Source: Thauera chlorobenzoica
Lineage (GTDB): Bacteria > Pseudomonadota > Gammaproteobacteria > Burkholderiales > Rhodocyclaceae
DNA length: 64,000 nt
Reading direction: 5' to 3'
Assembly (NCBI RefSeq): GCF_001922305.1
Contig: NZ_CP018839.1
Span: 744,001-808,000, forward strand
This document shows, piece by piece, positions 26,162 to 40,705 of this stretch. The notes under the pieces are model-generated. The model worked only from the letters and a program-made list of their open reading frames with translations, was not told where the DNA came from and did not search any database. Each line of letters begins with the position of its first letter. Position 1 is the stretch's first letter. Made by a program: the position numbers and the translations under genes.

Positions 26162-27286
26162 ATGCTCCAGCTCGCCCCCTATGCCGTCACCGAGGCCGCT
26201 TCCCGCGGCCGCCAGCACGATGAGCCGGCTCCGCTCGCGCGCGGCCAGTTCCAGCGCGACCGCGACCGCATCGTCCATTCCACCGCCTTCCGCCGTCTCG
26301 AATACAAGACCCAGGTGTTCGTGAACCACGAGGGCGACCTGTTCCGCACCCGCCTCACCCACAGCATCGAGGTCGCCCAGATCACCCGCGGCATCGCCCG
26401 CCAGCTCGGCCTCAACGAGGACCTCGCCGAAGCCGTCGCCCTCGCCCACGACCTCGGCCATACCCCGTTCGGCCACGCCGGCCAGGAAGCGTTGAACGCC
26501 TGCATGAAGGAACATGGCGGCTTCGAGCACAACCTGCAGTCGCTGCGCACCGTCGATCTGCTCGAAGACCGCTACGCCGCATTCGACGGCCTGAACCTGA
26601 TGTTCGAGACCCGCGAGGGCATTCTCAAGCACTGTTCGCACGCCAACGCGCTGCGCCTCGGCGAGCTCGGGCAGCGCTTCCTCGAGCGCACCCAGCCTTC
26701 GCTCGAAGCCCAGCTCGCCAACCTCGCCGACGAGATCGCCTACAACAACCACGATGTCGATGACGGTCTGCGTTCGGGGCTGATCACGCTCGAGCAGCTC
26801 GAGGACGTGAGCCTGTTCGCCACCCAGCGCCGCGAAGTCGAAGCGCGCTGGCCGGGCCTGGGCGGGCGCAAGCTGATCAACGAGACCGTGCGCCGGATGA
26901 TCCAGCTGATGGTGATCGACCTCATCGCCCAGACCCGCGCCAACCTCGCCACCAGTGGCGTAGGGACCCTGGCCGAGGTGCGCGCCGCCGGCCGCCTGGT
27001 GGCCTACTCCGACGGCTTGCTGCCGCGCCTGCGCGAACTGAAGACTTTCCTCCACCAGAAGCTGTACCGCCATTACCAGGTGCTGCGCATGACCAACAAG
27101 GCGCGCCGCATCGTCACCGAGCTGTTCGATGCCTTCATGGCCGATCCCCACATCCTGCCGCCGCAGTACCAGGCGATGGCACGCGAGGACACGCCGCGCG
27201 CGATCGCCGACTACATCGCCGGGATGACCGACCGCTACGCGATGAAGGAGCACCGCCGGCTGTTCGCGGTGGGCGAGATCCACTGA
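26162..27286 (+). CDS. dgt: deoxyguanosinetriphosphate triphosphohydrolase-like protein
   Basis: Encodes 374 residues of the HD-domain dNTP triphosphohydrolase family. The metal motifs are H in [12 protein letters not shown] in [13 protein letters not shown], and D in [11 protein letters not shown]. It hydrolyses dNTPs to deoxynucleosides and triphosphate. This is the shorter type common next to aroB in betaproteobacteria, not the roughly 500-residue E. coli Dgt, so strict dGTP specificity is not assured. ATG 26162 has GGAGG 8 bases upstream, better than an ATG 84 bases further upstream. Confidence 0.93.
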   Translation: MLQLAPYAVTEAASRGRQHDEPAPLARGQFQRDRDRIVHSTAFRRLEYKTQVFVNHEGDLFRTRLTHSIEVAQITRGIARQLGLNEDLAEAVALAHDLGHTPFGHAGQEALNACMKEHGGFEHNLQSLRTVDLLEDRYAAFDGLNLMFETREGILKHCSHANALRLGELGQRFLERTQPSLEAQLANLADEIAYNNHDVDDGLRSGLITLEQLEDVSLFATQRREVEARWPGLGGRKLINETVRRMIQLMVIDLIAQTRANLATSGVGTLAEVRAAGRLVAYSDGLLPRLRELKTFLHQKLYRHYQVLRMTNKARRIVTELFDAFMADPHILPPQYQAMAREDTPRAIADYIAGMTDRYAMKEHRRLFAVGEIH

Positions 27287-27384
27287 AGCCGCATTGCCGG
27301 ATGCGGCCGGCGGTAGCAGGCGGAAGGCGGGCGCACGTCTCGCGGACGCTGCGGGGCACGGCCGTGCCGCAGTGCAAAAACTCC

Positions 27385-27413
27385 TTGAACCCTGGAGTTC
27401 TCGGGCGTATAGT
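27385..27413 (+). promoter_or_regulatory. candidate sigma-70 promoter for gltB or a leader RNA
   Basis: TTGAAC (27385-27390) and TATAGT (27408-27413) are separated by exactly 17 bases. The predicted transcript start is near 27420, about 228 bases upstream of the gltB ATG and upstream of both NtrC-like palindromes and the terminator. Confidence 0.55.
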
Positions 27414-27441
27414 TTTTTTGTCAACAGCGAGGCTGGTGGCG

Positions 27442-27458
27442 GTGTCCAAAATGGTGCA
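27442..27458. promoter_or_regulatory. imperfect NtrC-like site upstream of gltB
   Basis: The right half GGTGCA is perfect and the 5-base spacer is preserved, but the left half keeps only the two C of TGCACC. Its centre is 63 bases (about six helical turns) from the perfect site downstream, so both could be bound on the same DNA face. Confidence 0.4.
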
Positions 27459-27504
27459 TGCGGAGCCTCCGCTCCTGCGGTCCTGGTCATCAAACAGTTG
27501 TTTT

Positions 27505-27521
27505 TGCACCAGTCTGGTGCA
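27505..27521. promoter_or_regulatory. perfect NtrC-type palindrome upstream of gltB
   Basis: TGCACCAGTCTGGTGCA matches the known NtrC consensus TGCACC-N5-GGTGCA exactly. NtrC control would fit glutamate synthase, the partner of glutamine synthetase in ammonia assimilation. I find no sigma-54 -24/-12 element nearby, so action as a repressor or roadblock is as likely as activation. The same bases would form a stem-loop in RNA. Confidence 0.6.
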
Positions 27522-27527
27522 AATCAC

Positions 27528-27557
27528 AAAGCCGGTGCGCGCGCGCCCGGCTTTTTT
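27528..27557 (+). terminator. intrinsic terminator in the gltB leader
   Basis: A stem AAGCCGG / CCGGCTT closes an 11-base GC-alternating loop and is followed by a run of T (27552-27557). It lies about 90 bases upstream of gltB and downstream of the candidate promoter, so it either ends a leader RNA of about 140 bases or acts as an attenuator. Confidence 0.65.
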
Positions 27558-27647
27558 GTGCGCGTTCGGTTTATCAGGCCTTCCGGTTTGAAAGGCCTTT
27601 GTCGGCCCCCATGCGCGTGATCTTGCGTGTCGTTTGAGGAAAAGAAG

Positions 27648-33809
<6,162 letters not shown>

Positions 33810-33843
33810 ACGGCTTATCGCCCTGCGCGGGGCGAGTGGACGA

Positions 33844-33865
33844 TTGCGGGCCGACCGGCCCGCAA
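33844..33865 (+). terminator. stem-loop after gltD without a T-run
   Basis: A perfect 9-base stem (TTGCGGGCC / GGCCCGCAA) with a GACC loop lies between the two gltD-end copies. There is no T-run, so termination would be weak or Rho-assisted. Confidence 0.4.
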
Positions 33866-33866
33866 G

Positions 33867-33934
33867 GCGAAGGTCGCCAATGCGCGCGTGCAGTCGATGA
33901 GTTCCTGATGGGGGAAAGTCTCCTTCCCCGGTGA
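33867..33934 (+). pseudogene. duplicate gltD 3'-end fragment
   Basis: This 68-base copy of the gltD end would encode the same 21 terminal residues ([12 protein letters not shown] to LLPR, then stop). All four differences from copy 1 are third-position and synonymous: GGC/GGT, GGC/GGG, GAG/GAA and AGC/AGT. It has no start of its own and is a remnant. The pattern suggests it evolved as part of a functional gltD allele before rearrangement placed it here. Confidence 0.8.
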
Positions 33935-33971
33935 GCGGCGCGCTGAAGCGGGTTACCATAGGCATTCTTCG

Positions 33972-33994
33972 AGGCGGTCTGCGGACCGCCTTTT
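33972..33994 (+). terminator. intrinsic terminator after the gltD remnant
   Basis: The stem AGGCGGTC / GACCGCC (loop TGCG) followed by TTTT lies 38 bases after the remnant's stop codon. It is probably the original gltD terminator and sits just before the AEC transporter gene. Confidence 0.7.
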
Positions 33995-34017
33995 CATTGC
34001 ATGGGGTTCGCACGCGG

Positions 34018-34980
34018 ATGCTGGATATTCTCGCCATCACCACGCCCGTTTTCATCCTGATCGGGGCCGGCTTCGGCGCGGTACGCGCCGGGCTTTTTTC
34101 CAGCACCGACGTCCGCGCGATGGGGCGCTTCGTGATCCAGTTCGCCCTGCCGGCGATGCTGTTCAAGACCTTGTCGCAGCGCAGCATCGGCGAGATCATG
34201 AACCTGCGTTTCCTCCTCGCCTATCTGCTCGGTTCGCTGCTGGCCTGTGCCGCAGTGGCGCTGTTCGCCCGCTACGCGGCAAGGCGCGCGCCGCTGACGG
34301 CGGTTCTCATCGGCATGGGCGGCTCGATGTCGAACAGCATCTTCCTCGGCCTGCCGATCGCGCTGCAGGTGGTCGGGCCGGTGGCGTCGGTGATCGTCGC
34401 CCTGGTGGTGATGGTGGAGAACCTGATGATGCTGCCGTTGCTGCTGGCCGCGGCGGAAAGTCTGGGCAAGCCGGGCGCGGGCCTGCTCCCCGCGCTGCTG
34501 CGGATCTTCGAGCGACTGCTGAAGAATCCGCTGGTGATCGCGATCAGCGCGGGGTTTCTGGCCTCGCTGCTCGAACTGACGATTCCCACGCCGGCGGTCA
34601 AGGCGATCGACCTGCTGTCGGTGACCTCGGCCGGGGTGGCGCTGTTCGTCGTCGGCGGCAATCTCGCCCGGGCGCCGGTCGGCGGCATGCTCGGCGACGT
34701 CGGCCTGATCGTCTTCGCCAAGCTCGTGCTCCATCCTGCAGCGGTGGTGCTGGCGCTGCTGCTCGTGCCCGGGATCGAACCCGCCTACCAGGCGGTGGCG
34801 GTGCTGATCGCCTGCGTGCCGATGATGAGCATCTATCCGATCTTCGGCCAGCAGTACGGCCAGGAAAACCTGTGTTCGGCGGCGCTGGTGGTGACCACGG
34901 TGGTTTCTTTCGCCAGCATCACGCTGTGGATCTGGGCGCTCGGCAGGGCGGGCCTGCTGGCCGGGGCCGGCCTGGGTTAG
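34018..34980 (+). CDS. AEC family transporter (auxin efflux carrier type)
   Basis: Encodes 320 residues with about ten hydrophobic helices in two five-helix halves, as in bile-acid/auxin-efflux-carrier proteins. The conserved block [17 protein letters not shown] in the first half and the C-terminal helices with [17 protein letters not shown] fit the family. Substrates of bacterial members include malate and other dicarboxylates; here it is unknown. ATG 34018 ([12 protein letters not shown]) was preferred to an upstream GTG that would begin in the gltD repeat. Confidence 0.85.
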   Translation: MLDILAITTPVFILIGAGFGAVRAGLFSSTDVRAMGRFVIQFALPAMLFKTLSQRSIGEIMNLRFLLAYLLGSLLACAAVALFARYAARRAPLTAVLIGMGGSMSNSIFLGLPIALQVVGPVASVIVALVVMVENLMMLPLLLAAAESLGKPGAGLLPALLRIFERLLKNPLVIAISAGFLASLLELTIPTPAVKAIDLLSVTSAGVALFVVGGNLARAPVGGMLGDVGLIVFAKLVLHPAAVVLALLLVPGIEPAYQAVAVLIACVPMMSIYPIFGQQYGQENLCSAALVVTTVVSFASITLWIWALGRAGLLAGAGLG

Positions 34981-35057
34981 GCAACCCGGCCAGGGGAGCA
35001 TGTTCCGCGCGTGCGCCTGCGGGCCGTTCCATCCTTCATTCACCAGGAGTGATCTTC

Positions 35058-35495
35058 ATGAGCAAGGTTCTTGTCATCAACGGACCCAACCTCAATCTGC
35101 TCGGCACGCGCGAGCCCCACATCTACGGCGCGACAACGCTGGCCGACGTCGAGAACGGCCTGGTTGCGCAGGGCAAGGCGCTCGGCCTCGAGGTGTCCTG
35201 CTTCCAGAGCAACCACGAAGGGGCCATCGTCGAGCGCATCCACCAGGCCCGCGGCGAAGGGGTCGCGTTCGTGCTGATCAATCCGGGCGCCTACACCCAC
35301 ACCAGCGTGGCGATCCGCGACGCGCTCGCTGGAGTGGCGATCCCCTTCGTCGAGCTGCACATCTCCAACGTGCACAAGCGCGAGCCCTTCCGCCACCATT
35401 CCTACCTGTCGGACCTCGCCGAGGCGGTGATGGCCGGCTTCGGTACGCCAGGCTACGGCCTCGCCCTGCAGTACATCGCCACCAGGCTGCGCTGA
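35058..35495 (+). CDS. aroQ: type II 3-dehydroquinate dehydratase
   Basis: Encodes 145 residues. The signature N-terminus [17 protein letters not shown] contains the lid Arg and nearby catalytic Tyr, followed by [23 protein letters not shown] and the HHSYLSD block. It dehydrates 3-dehydroquinate in the shikimate pathway, complementing aroB and aroK in this window. CAGGAGTG lies 8-9 bases before the ATG. A short GC hairpin (35507-35520) follows the stop. Confidence 0.97.
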   Translation: MSKVLVINGPNLNLLGTREPHIYGATTLADVENGLVAQGKALGLEVSCFQSNHEGAIVERIHQARGEGVAFVLINPGAYTHTSVAIRDALAGVAIPFVELHISNVHKREPFRHHSYLSDLAEAVMAGFGTPGYGLALQYIATRLR

Positions 35496-35701
35496 ACGGG
35501 GCGAGCGGGCGGAGCCGCCCCGGGGCGAGGGATGGCAAAACCTTGTCGCAATTTCCGCCACCGGAAAGGCGCGGAATCCGCCCCCCGGCGAGGTTACGGA
35601 ATTATGATGCGGCCTCCCGCCTCCGTCTCCGCCTCCGCGATGCCCGACTTCGAATCCCGCTCCGCCCCTGCTGTCGTTCCCGCCCCCGGCACCGGCCGGT
35701 G

Positions 35702-37579
35702 GTGCGTGAATGGGGCTGGGCACTGGCGCTGGTCGCGGCCTGGTATGTCGTCGCGCAGTGGGGGATCCACCTTTTCTTCGGCGTCGGACCTGGCTCCGGA
35801 GCCTGGGCGCGGGATCTCGCCGCGCATCTGCTGATCGGCGCCGTGATGTTCGCGATGGCGCGCAGCCTGGCGCGCTTCGCGGTGGCGATGGGTGTGCTGT
35901 TCTCCGCGTTCACCCTCGGCAACGCGATCAAGCTCGCCGTGCTCGGCGGGCCGGTGATGCCGGACGACTTCGTCGCGGCAAGAAACCTGTTCCTGCTGCT
36001 GGAAGGCTGGCAGCTGTGGGCCAGTGTGGCCATGCTCGTGCTGCCGCCGGCCTTCCTCGCCTGGATGTTCGCCTGGCGCCGGCCGCAGGCGTGGGCGGTG
36101 CTCGGCCTGGCGCTCGCCGCGCTTTCGGCCTTGCTGGCGCAGCCGGCGCCGGCCGGTGCCTGGCTGGACGCGCGCTTCGGTGACTGGGTATGGAACCAGC
36201 GCGGCAACTACGAAATGCGCGGCCTGCCCCTGCACCTGGTGCAGGAGTCCGTCCGCAACTTTGCCCGCCGCGGGGCGGCGCCGGCGGCCGGCGACGTCGA
36301 CGATGCGCTGGCGCTGCTCGGCAGTGGGCAGCCCGATCCCTTCCTGAAGGCCGCCGCGGGGGCGGCGCCGCGCGGCGGGCGCAACGTCCACATGATCGTG
36401 CTCGAATCGTTCTGGGATCCGACCGCGCTGAACGCCGCGGGACTGTCGGCTGACCCCTTCGACCCGGCCTTCCGCCGCCTGTGGAAGGCCGCCGGCCATG
36501 CCCGCGCGCTGTCGCCGGTGTTCGGCGGCTACACCGCGAACGCCGAGTTCGAGGCCTTGTGCGGTTTCCCGGTGAAGACCGACGCGGTGTTCTTCGAGGG
36601 CCGGCTGCGCCGCGACGTGCCCTGTCTGCCGCGCCATCTCGGCGAGGCGGGCTATCGCAGCGTCGCCTCGCATCCGAACGCGGCACCGTTCTGGAACCGC
36701 ATCAACGCCTACCACCGGGTCGGCTTCGAGCAATACTGGTCCGCCCGCGACTTCGTCCTCGACGACATGAACGGCGAGTTCCTCGGCGACGCTTCGCTCT
36801 ACCGCCAGGTGCTCGAGCGCATCGGACCGCAGCTCGACGGCGCGCAACCGGTGTTCAACTATGTGCTGACCTATTTCGGCCATCTCGACTATCCGCTCAA
36901 CGAACGCCGTCCCGAACGCATCACGACCACGGACGACAATCCCCTGGTCCGCGCCTATGCCAACACGGTCTATTACAAGTCGCGCGAGCTGATGGCCTTT
37001 CTCGGCGAACTGCGCCGCCGCGACCCCGATGCGATCGTGGTGCTGTTCGGCGACCACCTGCCGTCGCTGGGCTGGAACCATGGCGGGTATGTCGAGTCGG
37101 GCCTGCTCGCGCCCGACCGCGCCGAGTTCGACGATGAAATGTTCCGCACCCTGGTGGCGACGCCACTGGTGGTGATCGACGGCCGGCGCGGGCCGCTGCG
37201 CACCGGTGATCTGCCGATCTACGCGCTGCCTGCGCTGATCCTCGATCTGCTCGGTGACGGGCGCGACACCATGCTCCGTTTTACCGCCCGCAGCAATGAC
37301 GTGGTGCGCGTGCGCCCGCTGCCGGGGATGCACTTCGCCGTCGAGGGCCGGCAGCTGACGGTGTGCCGCGGCGGTGAACGCCTGCCCGGCTGCGAACCGT
37401 CCACGGCCTGGGTCGAGGCGGTGGATATCCTCAAGCGCGACCTGTTCAGCGGTGCCCAGCATGCGCTGCAGGCACCCGCGCGCCTGCGTGCGCTGCAGAC
37501 GGTGGAGCTGGAGGCCGCCGACATCGCGCCCGAATCCGCCCTCGAAGCGGGGGCTGGAGATCCCCAGCCCGAAGCCTGA
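35702..37579 (+). CDS. LTA-synthase-like sulfatase-fold membrane protein
   Basis: Encodes 625 residues from the GTG used here. About four or five membrane helices fill the first 160 residues, followed by an alkaline-phosphatase-superfamily domain: MIVLESFWDP (first metal Glu), the nucleophile Thr in GGYTANAEFE, HLDYPLN, and FGDHLPSLG (metal Asp/His). Relatives transfer phosphoglycerol or phosphoethanolamine to surface glycans; the exact substrate here is unknown. The start is uncertain: GTG 35699 is also possible, and a nearby ATG (35640) is out of frame by one base, which may point to a frameshift. An intrinsic terminator follows. Confidence 0.75.
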   Translation: MREWGWALALVAAWYVVAQWGIHLFFGVGPGSGAWARDLAAHLLIGAVMFAMARSLARFAVAMGVLFSAFTLGNAIKLAVLGGPVMPDDFVAARNLFLLLEGWQLWASVAMLVLPPAFLAWMFAWRRPQAWAVLGLALAALSALLAQPAPAGAWLDARFGDWVWNQRGNYEMRGLPLHLVQESVRNFARRGAAPAAGDVDDALALLGSGQPDPFLKAAAGAAPRGGRNVHMIVLESFWDPTALNAAGLSADPFDPAFRRLWKAAGHARALSPVFGGYTANAEFEALCGFPVKTDAVFFEGRLRRDVPCLPRHLGEAGYRSVASHPNAAPFWNRINAYHRVGFEQYWSARDFVLDDMNGEFLGDASLYRQVLERIGPQLDGAQPVFNYVLTYFGHLDYPLNERRPERITTTDDNPLVRAYANTVYYKSRELMAFLGELRRRDPDAIVVLFGDHLPSLGWNHGGYVESGLLAPDRAEFDDEMFRTLVATPLVVIDGRRGPLRTGDLPIYALPALILDLLGDGRDTMLRFTARSNDVVRVRPLPGMHFAVEGRQLTVCRGGERLPGCEPSTAWVEAVDILKRDLFSGAQHALQAPARLRALQTVELEAADIAPESALEAGAGDPQPEA

Positions 37580-37586
37580 AGGTTTT

Positions 37587-37605
37587 GCAGCCGGGCTGCT
37601 TTTTT
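37587..37605 (+). terminator. intrinsic terminator after the LTA-synthase-like gene
   Basis: A GCAGC / GCTGC stem with a CGG loop is followed by six T, starting 7 bases after the stop codon. Confidence 0.65.
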
Positions 37606-37655
37606 GCCCACCCGCGCACCCCCACGAGGGGGGCCCGAGCCTGCTGGCTCCGGGC

Positions 37656-39395
37656 CTATGGCCGCTGCACGATCGCGCTGCCGCCGCCGTGGCGCAGCGG
37701 CTCGCTGACCGCGGTCACGCTGCCGTCGGCGTTGAAGCGGATGCCGTTGGCGGCACCGATCTGGGCGGTCTCGCGCCAGCGGTGCCCCTTTGCGGCGAGC
37801 GCCTGCGCCTGCGCGCTGGCGGGAAAGTCGAGCAGGGTCTCGACCAGGGTGGTGTCGCCGTTGCGCTGGCTCATGCGCGGTGCGGCCACGGCATCGGCCA
37901 GGCTCATGCCGAGATCGATGTGGTTGACGAGGATCTGCAGCACGGTGGTGATGATCGTCGAGCCGCCCGGCGAGCCGATCGTGAACGCCGCTGCGCCGTC
38001 GCGCAGCACGATGGTCGGGCTCATGCTCGAGCGCGGGCGCTTGTAGGCTTCGGGCAGGTTGGGGTGCGGGCCCTTGAAGTCGAAGTCGGTCAGCTCGTTG
38101 TTGAGCAGGAAGCCGCGCCCGGGGACGACGATGCCGCTGCCGCCCCAGTCCTCGATGGTGAAAGTGTAGGCGACGACGTTGCCTTCGCGGTCGGACACCG
38201 CGAGGTGGGTGGTGTGCATCGACTCCTGCGCGAGCGGGCTCGGCTGCGGGCGTAGCGGCACCGAGCGGTCGTCCTCGAAGGCGTAGGGATCGCCCGCCGC
38301 GACCTTGCCCGCCGCGGCGGTGGCGCCGATGCGCTGCGCGCGCTGGCGGGCGTAGGCCTTCGACAGCAGACCGTCCTTGGGCACATCGACGAATTCCTCG
38401 TCGGCGAGGTAGGCGTTGCGGTCGGCGAAGGCCAGGCGCGAAGCTTCGAGGTAGAGGTGCTCGATCTCGGCGCGCGGCCGGCCGGCGAGCTCGAAGCTCT
38501 CGAGCAGGTTGAGCGCCTGGGCGATCGCGATCCCCCCGCTCGAGGGGGCGGGCATGCCGTAAATCTCGTAGCCGCGGTAGGTCGAGCGGATCGGTTGGCG
38601 GATGCGCGCTTCGTAGTCCTTGAGGTCGGCCATCGTCATGTTGCCGGCGAGCGCTTCGATGCCCGGACTGGCTGGCGGGTGCCGGACCGCGGCGACGATG
38701 CTGGCTGCGATCGGCCCTTCGTAGAAAGCCTTCACGCCACCGTCGGCGAGGGCGCGGTAGGTCCGCGCCAGATCGGGGTTGCGGTGTACGCTGCCGAGCG
38801 GCAGCGCCTTGCCGTCTTGCAGGTAGAGCGCGGATGCGGTGGAAAAGCGTGCGAACTTGGCCTCGTTGGCGGCGTTGATGCGGTGGAAATTGGCGCCGAC
38901 GGTGAACCCTTCCTCGGCGACGCGGATCGCCGGCGCCAGCACCTGCGCCAGGCCCATCGTGCCGTAGCGCGCCAGCGCCTCGTGCCAGCCGCGCACGGTG
39001 CCGGGCACCCCCACCGAGAGGCCGCTGGCCACCGCGGCCTTCCACGCCATCTCGCTGCCGTCGGCGTTCCCGAACATGCCCGGATGAGCGCTCGCCGGGG
39101 CCGCCTCGCGGTGGTCGATGGCGATCACACGCCTGTCCCTGGCGGCATAAATCAGCATGAAGCCACCGCCGCCGATGCCGCAGCTGAAGGGCTCGGTGAC
39201 GCCGAGCGTGGCCGCCGCGGCGACCGCGGCATCGACCGCGTTGCCGCCGCCGTCGAGGATCTCGATCGCGGCCCGGCTGGCTTCGTCGGAAACGGTGGCG
39301 ACGGCGCCGCCGCGGCCGGTATCGACCGGCTGCTTCGCCAGGGCGCCGAAGGCGGCCATCATGACCGCGGCGGCGAGCAGGATCTGTCTTCTCAC
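37656..39395 (-). CDS. ggt: gamma-glutamyltransferase
   Basis: Encodes 579 residues from GTG 39395. A Sec signal peptide (MRRQILLAAAVMMAAFGALA) exports it to the periplasm. The precursor cleaves itself at the conserved TTHLAVSD; that Thr becomes the nucleophile of the small subunit. GSPGGSTIITTV and the DWGGSG block are also typical. It hydrolyses or transfers the gamma-glutamyl group of glutathione. GGAG lies 6 bases before this GTG; an ATG 27 bases further upstream lacks such a site. It lies 104 bases downstream of ackA on the same strand. Confidence 0.93.
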   Translation of the reverse strand: MRRQILLAAAVMMAAFGALAKQPVDTGRGGAVATVSDEASRAAIEILDGGGNAVDAAVAAAATLGVTEPFSCGIGGGGFMLIYAARDRRVIAIDHREAAPASAHPGMFGNADGSEMAWKAAVASGLSVGVPGTVRGWHEALARYGTMGLAQVLAPAIRVAEEGFTVGANFHRINAANEAKFARFSTASALYLQDGKALPLGSVHRNPDLARTYRALADGGVKAFYEGPIAASIVAAVRHPPASPGIEALAGNMTMADLKDYEARIRQPIRSTYRGYEIYGMPAPSSGGIAIAQALNLLESFELAGRPRAEIEHLYLEASRLAFADRNAYLADEEFVDVPKDGLLSKAYARQRAQRIGATAAAGKVAAGDPYAFEDDRSVPLRPQPSPLAQESMHTTHLAVSDREGNVVAYTFTIEDWGGSGIVVPGRGFLLNNELTDFDFKGPHPNLPEAYKRPRSSMSPTIVLRDGAAAFTIGSPGGSTIITTVLQILVNHIDLGMSLADAVAAPRMSQRNGDTTLVETLLDFPASAQAQALAAKGHRWRETAQIGAANGIRFNADGSVTAVSEPLRHGGGSAIVQRP

Positions 39396-39499
39396 GGGCT
39401 GCTCCGTCGTGCCGGGGAGCATGACGGTAGCACCGGGCAGCGACCGTGCCCAAGGCGGGAATACCCGGGTGGGCGCCGCCGGGGCGTCGCGGCAGGGCG

Positions 39500-40705
39500 T
39501 TACAGCCCGAGGGTCTCGGCGGTATACCGCGCGATCATGCGCTCCTCGTCGGTCGGCACCACGGCGACCGCGACGCGGCTGCCTGCGGTGTCGAGGCGGC
39601 GGGCGTGGCCGGCGGGGGTGGCGTTGGCGGCGGGGTCGATCGTGATCCCGAGCCAGGCCGACCACGCGGCGACTTTCTCGCGCACCGGGGCGGCGTGCTC
39701 GCCGATGCCGCCGGTGAACACCAGCGCGTCCAGCCCGCCGGCGGCGGCGGCGAGCGAGCCGAGTTCGCGCGCGATGCGGTAGCAGAACAGGTCCACCGCT
39801 TCCTCCGCCTCGGGCGCGGCCGAGGCGAGCAGGGTGCGCATGTCCTGGCTGATGCCGGAGACGCCGAGCAGGCCCGACTCCTTGTAGAGCAGCTTGGTCA
39901 GGGTTTTCGTGTCCATCCCCTTCTGCTCCATCAGGTAGAGCATCACGCCGGGGTCGAGGCTGCCGCTGCGGGTGCCCATCATCAGGCCTTCGAGCGCGGT
40001 GAAGCCCATCGTCGAGGCGACGCTTTTGCCGTCGCGCAGCGCGCACATCGAGGCGCCGTTGCCGAGGTGGGCGATCACCACCGCGCCCTTGGCGCGCTCG
40101 CCGATCAGCGCGGGCAACTGGCGTGCGACGTAGTCGTAGGACAGGCCGTGAAAACCGTAACGCTTGATGCCTTCGGCCGACAGCCGGCGTGGCAGCGCGA
40201 AAGCCTGCGCGAGCGCGGGCTGGGTGCGGTGGAAGGCGGTGTCGAAACAGCCGACCTGGGGCACGCCCGGCATCAGCGCTGCGACCGCGCGCACCGCGCG
40301 CAGGTTGTGCGGCTGGTGCAGGGGCGCGAGCGGGACGAAGGTGTCGAGCGTGCGCAGCACCGCTTCGTCGAGCCGGGTGGGGGCGCTGAAGCGCTCGCCG
40401 CCGTGCACGATGCGGTGGCCGGCGGCGGCGATGTCGAGCGCCGGGTTGTGGCGGACGAGCAGACCGAAGACGTGTTCGAGCGCGGCGCGGTGTTGTTCGC
40501 CCTGGCCGCCGGCGGTGGCGACCGCTTCGCGGATGCGCTCGCCGGCCGCGGTCTCGAGCGTGACTTCCGGGCTGGCGCCGATGCCGTCGACCTGGCCGCA
40601 GACCGCCGGCGCCGCGGCGACCCGCGCGCCGGCCGTGTCGTCGATCGGATAGAGCGCAAACTTCAGGCTCGAGGAGCCGGCGTTGAGGACGAGGACGGCC
40701 TTCAT
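39500..40705 (-). CDS. ackA: acetate kinase
   Basis: Encodes 401 residues of the ASKHA fold. Signatures are NAGSSSLKFAL at the N-terminus, the GFHGLSYDYV motif with the catalytic region, HLGNGASM, GTRSGSLDPG, and FTGGIGEH. It interconverts acetate plus ATP and acetyl phosphate. Its ATG overlaps the stop of the MaoC-phosphotransacetylase gene by 4 bases, so the two steps of the acetate pathway are translationally coupled. Confidence 0.95.
   Translation of the reverse strand: MKAVLVLNAGSSSLKFALYPIDDTAGARVAAAPAVCGQVDGIGASPEVTLETAAGERIREAVATAGGQGEQHRAALEHVFGLLVRHNPALDIAAAGHRIVHGGERFSAPTRLDEAVLRTLDTFVPLAPLHQPHNLRAVRAVAALMPGVPQVGCFDTAFHRTQPALAQAFALPRRLSAEGIKRYGFHGLSYDYVARQLPALIGERAKGAVVIAHLGNGASMCALRDGKSVASTMGFTALEGLMMGTRSGSLDPGVMLYLMEQKGMDTKTLTKLLYKESGLLGVSGISQDMRTLLASAAPEAEEAVDLFCYRIARELGSLAAAAGGLDALVFTGGIGEHAAPVREKVAAWSAWLGITIDPAANATPAGHARRLDTAGSRVAVAVVPTDEERMIARYTAETLGL

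Larger units (their letters stand above)
27287..27647. other. 361-base leader region between dgt and gltB
   Basis: This stretch holds several signals. A palindromic hairpin lies after dgt (around 27344-27372, arms CTGCGG/CCGCAG). A sigma-70-like promoter lies at 27385-27413, NtrC-like palindromes at 27442-27458 and 27505-27521, an intrinsic terminator at 27528-27557, and a second 7-base-pair hairpin at 27576-27598, about 50 bases before the gltB ATG. Short plus-strand frames here lack ribosome sites and are not supported. Confidence 0.7.

Noticed and set aside
27344..27372. GC palindrome around GGCACGGCCGTGCC after dgt as an intrinsic terminator
   Set aside because: The stem is good but it is followed by GCAAAAACT and not by a T-run on the plus strand; kept only as a hairpin within the leader description.
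24818..27493. A frame of about 890 codons antisense to aroB and dgt
   Set aside because: Both plus-strand genes have intact catalytic motifs and ribosome sites; the antisense product has none.
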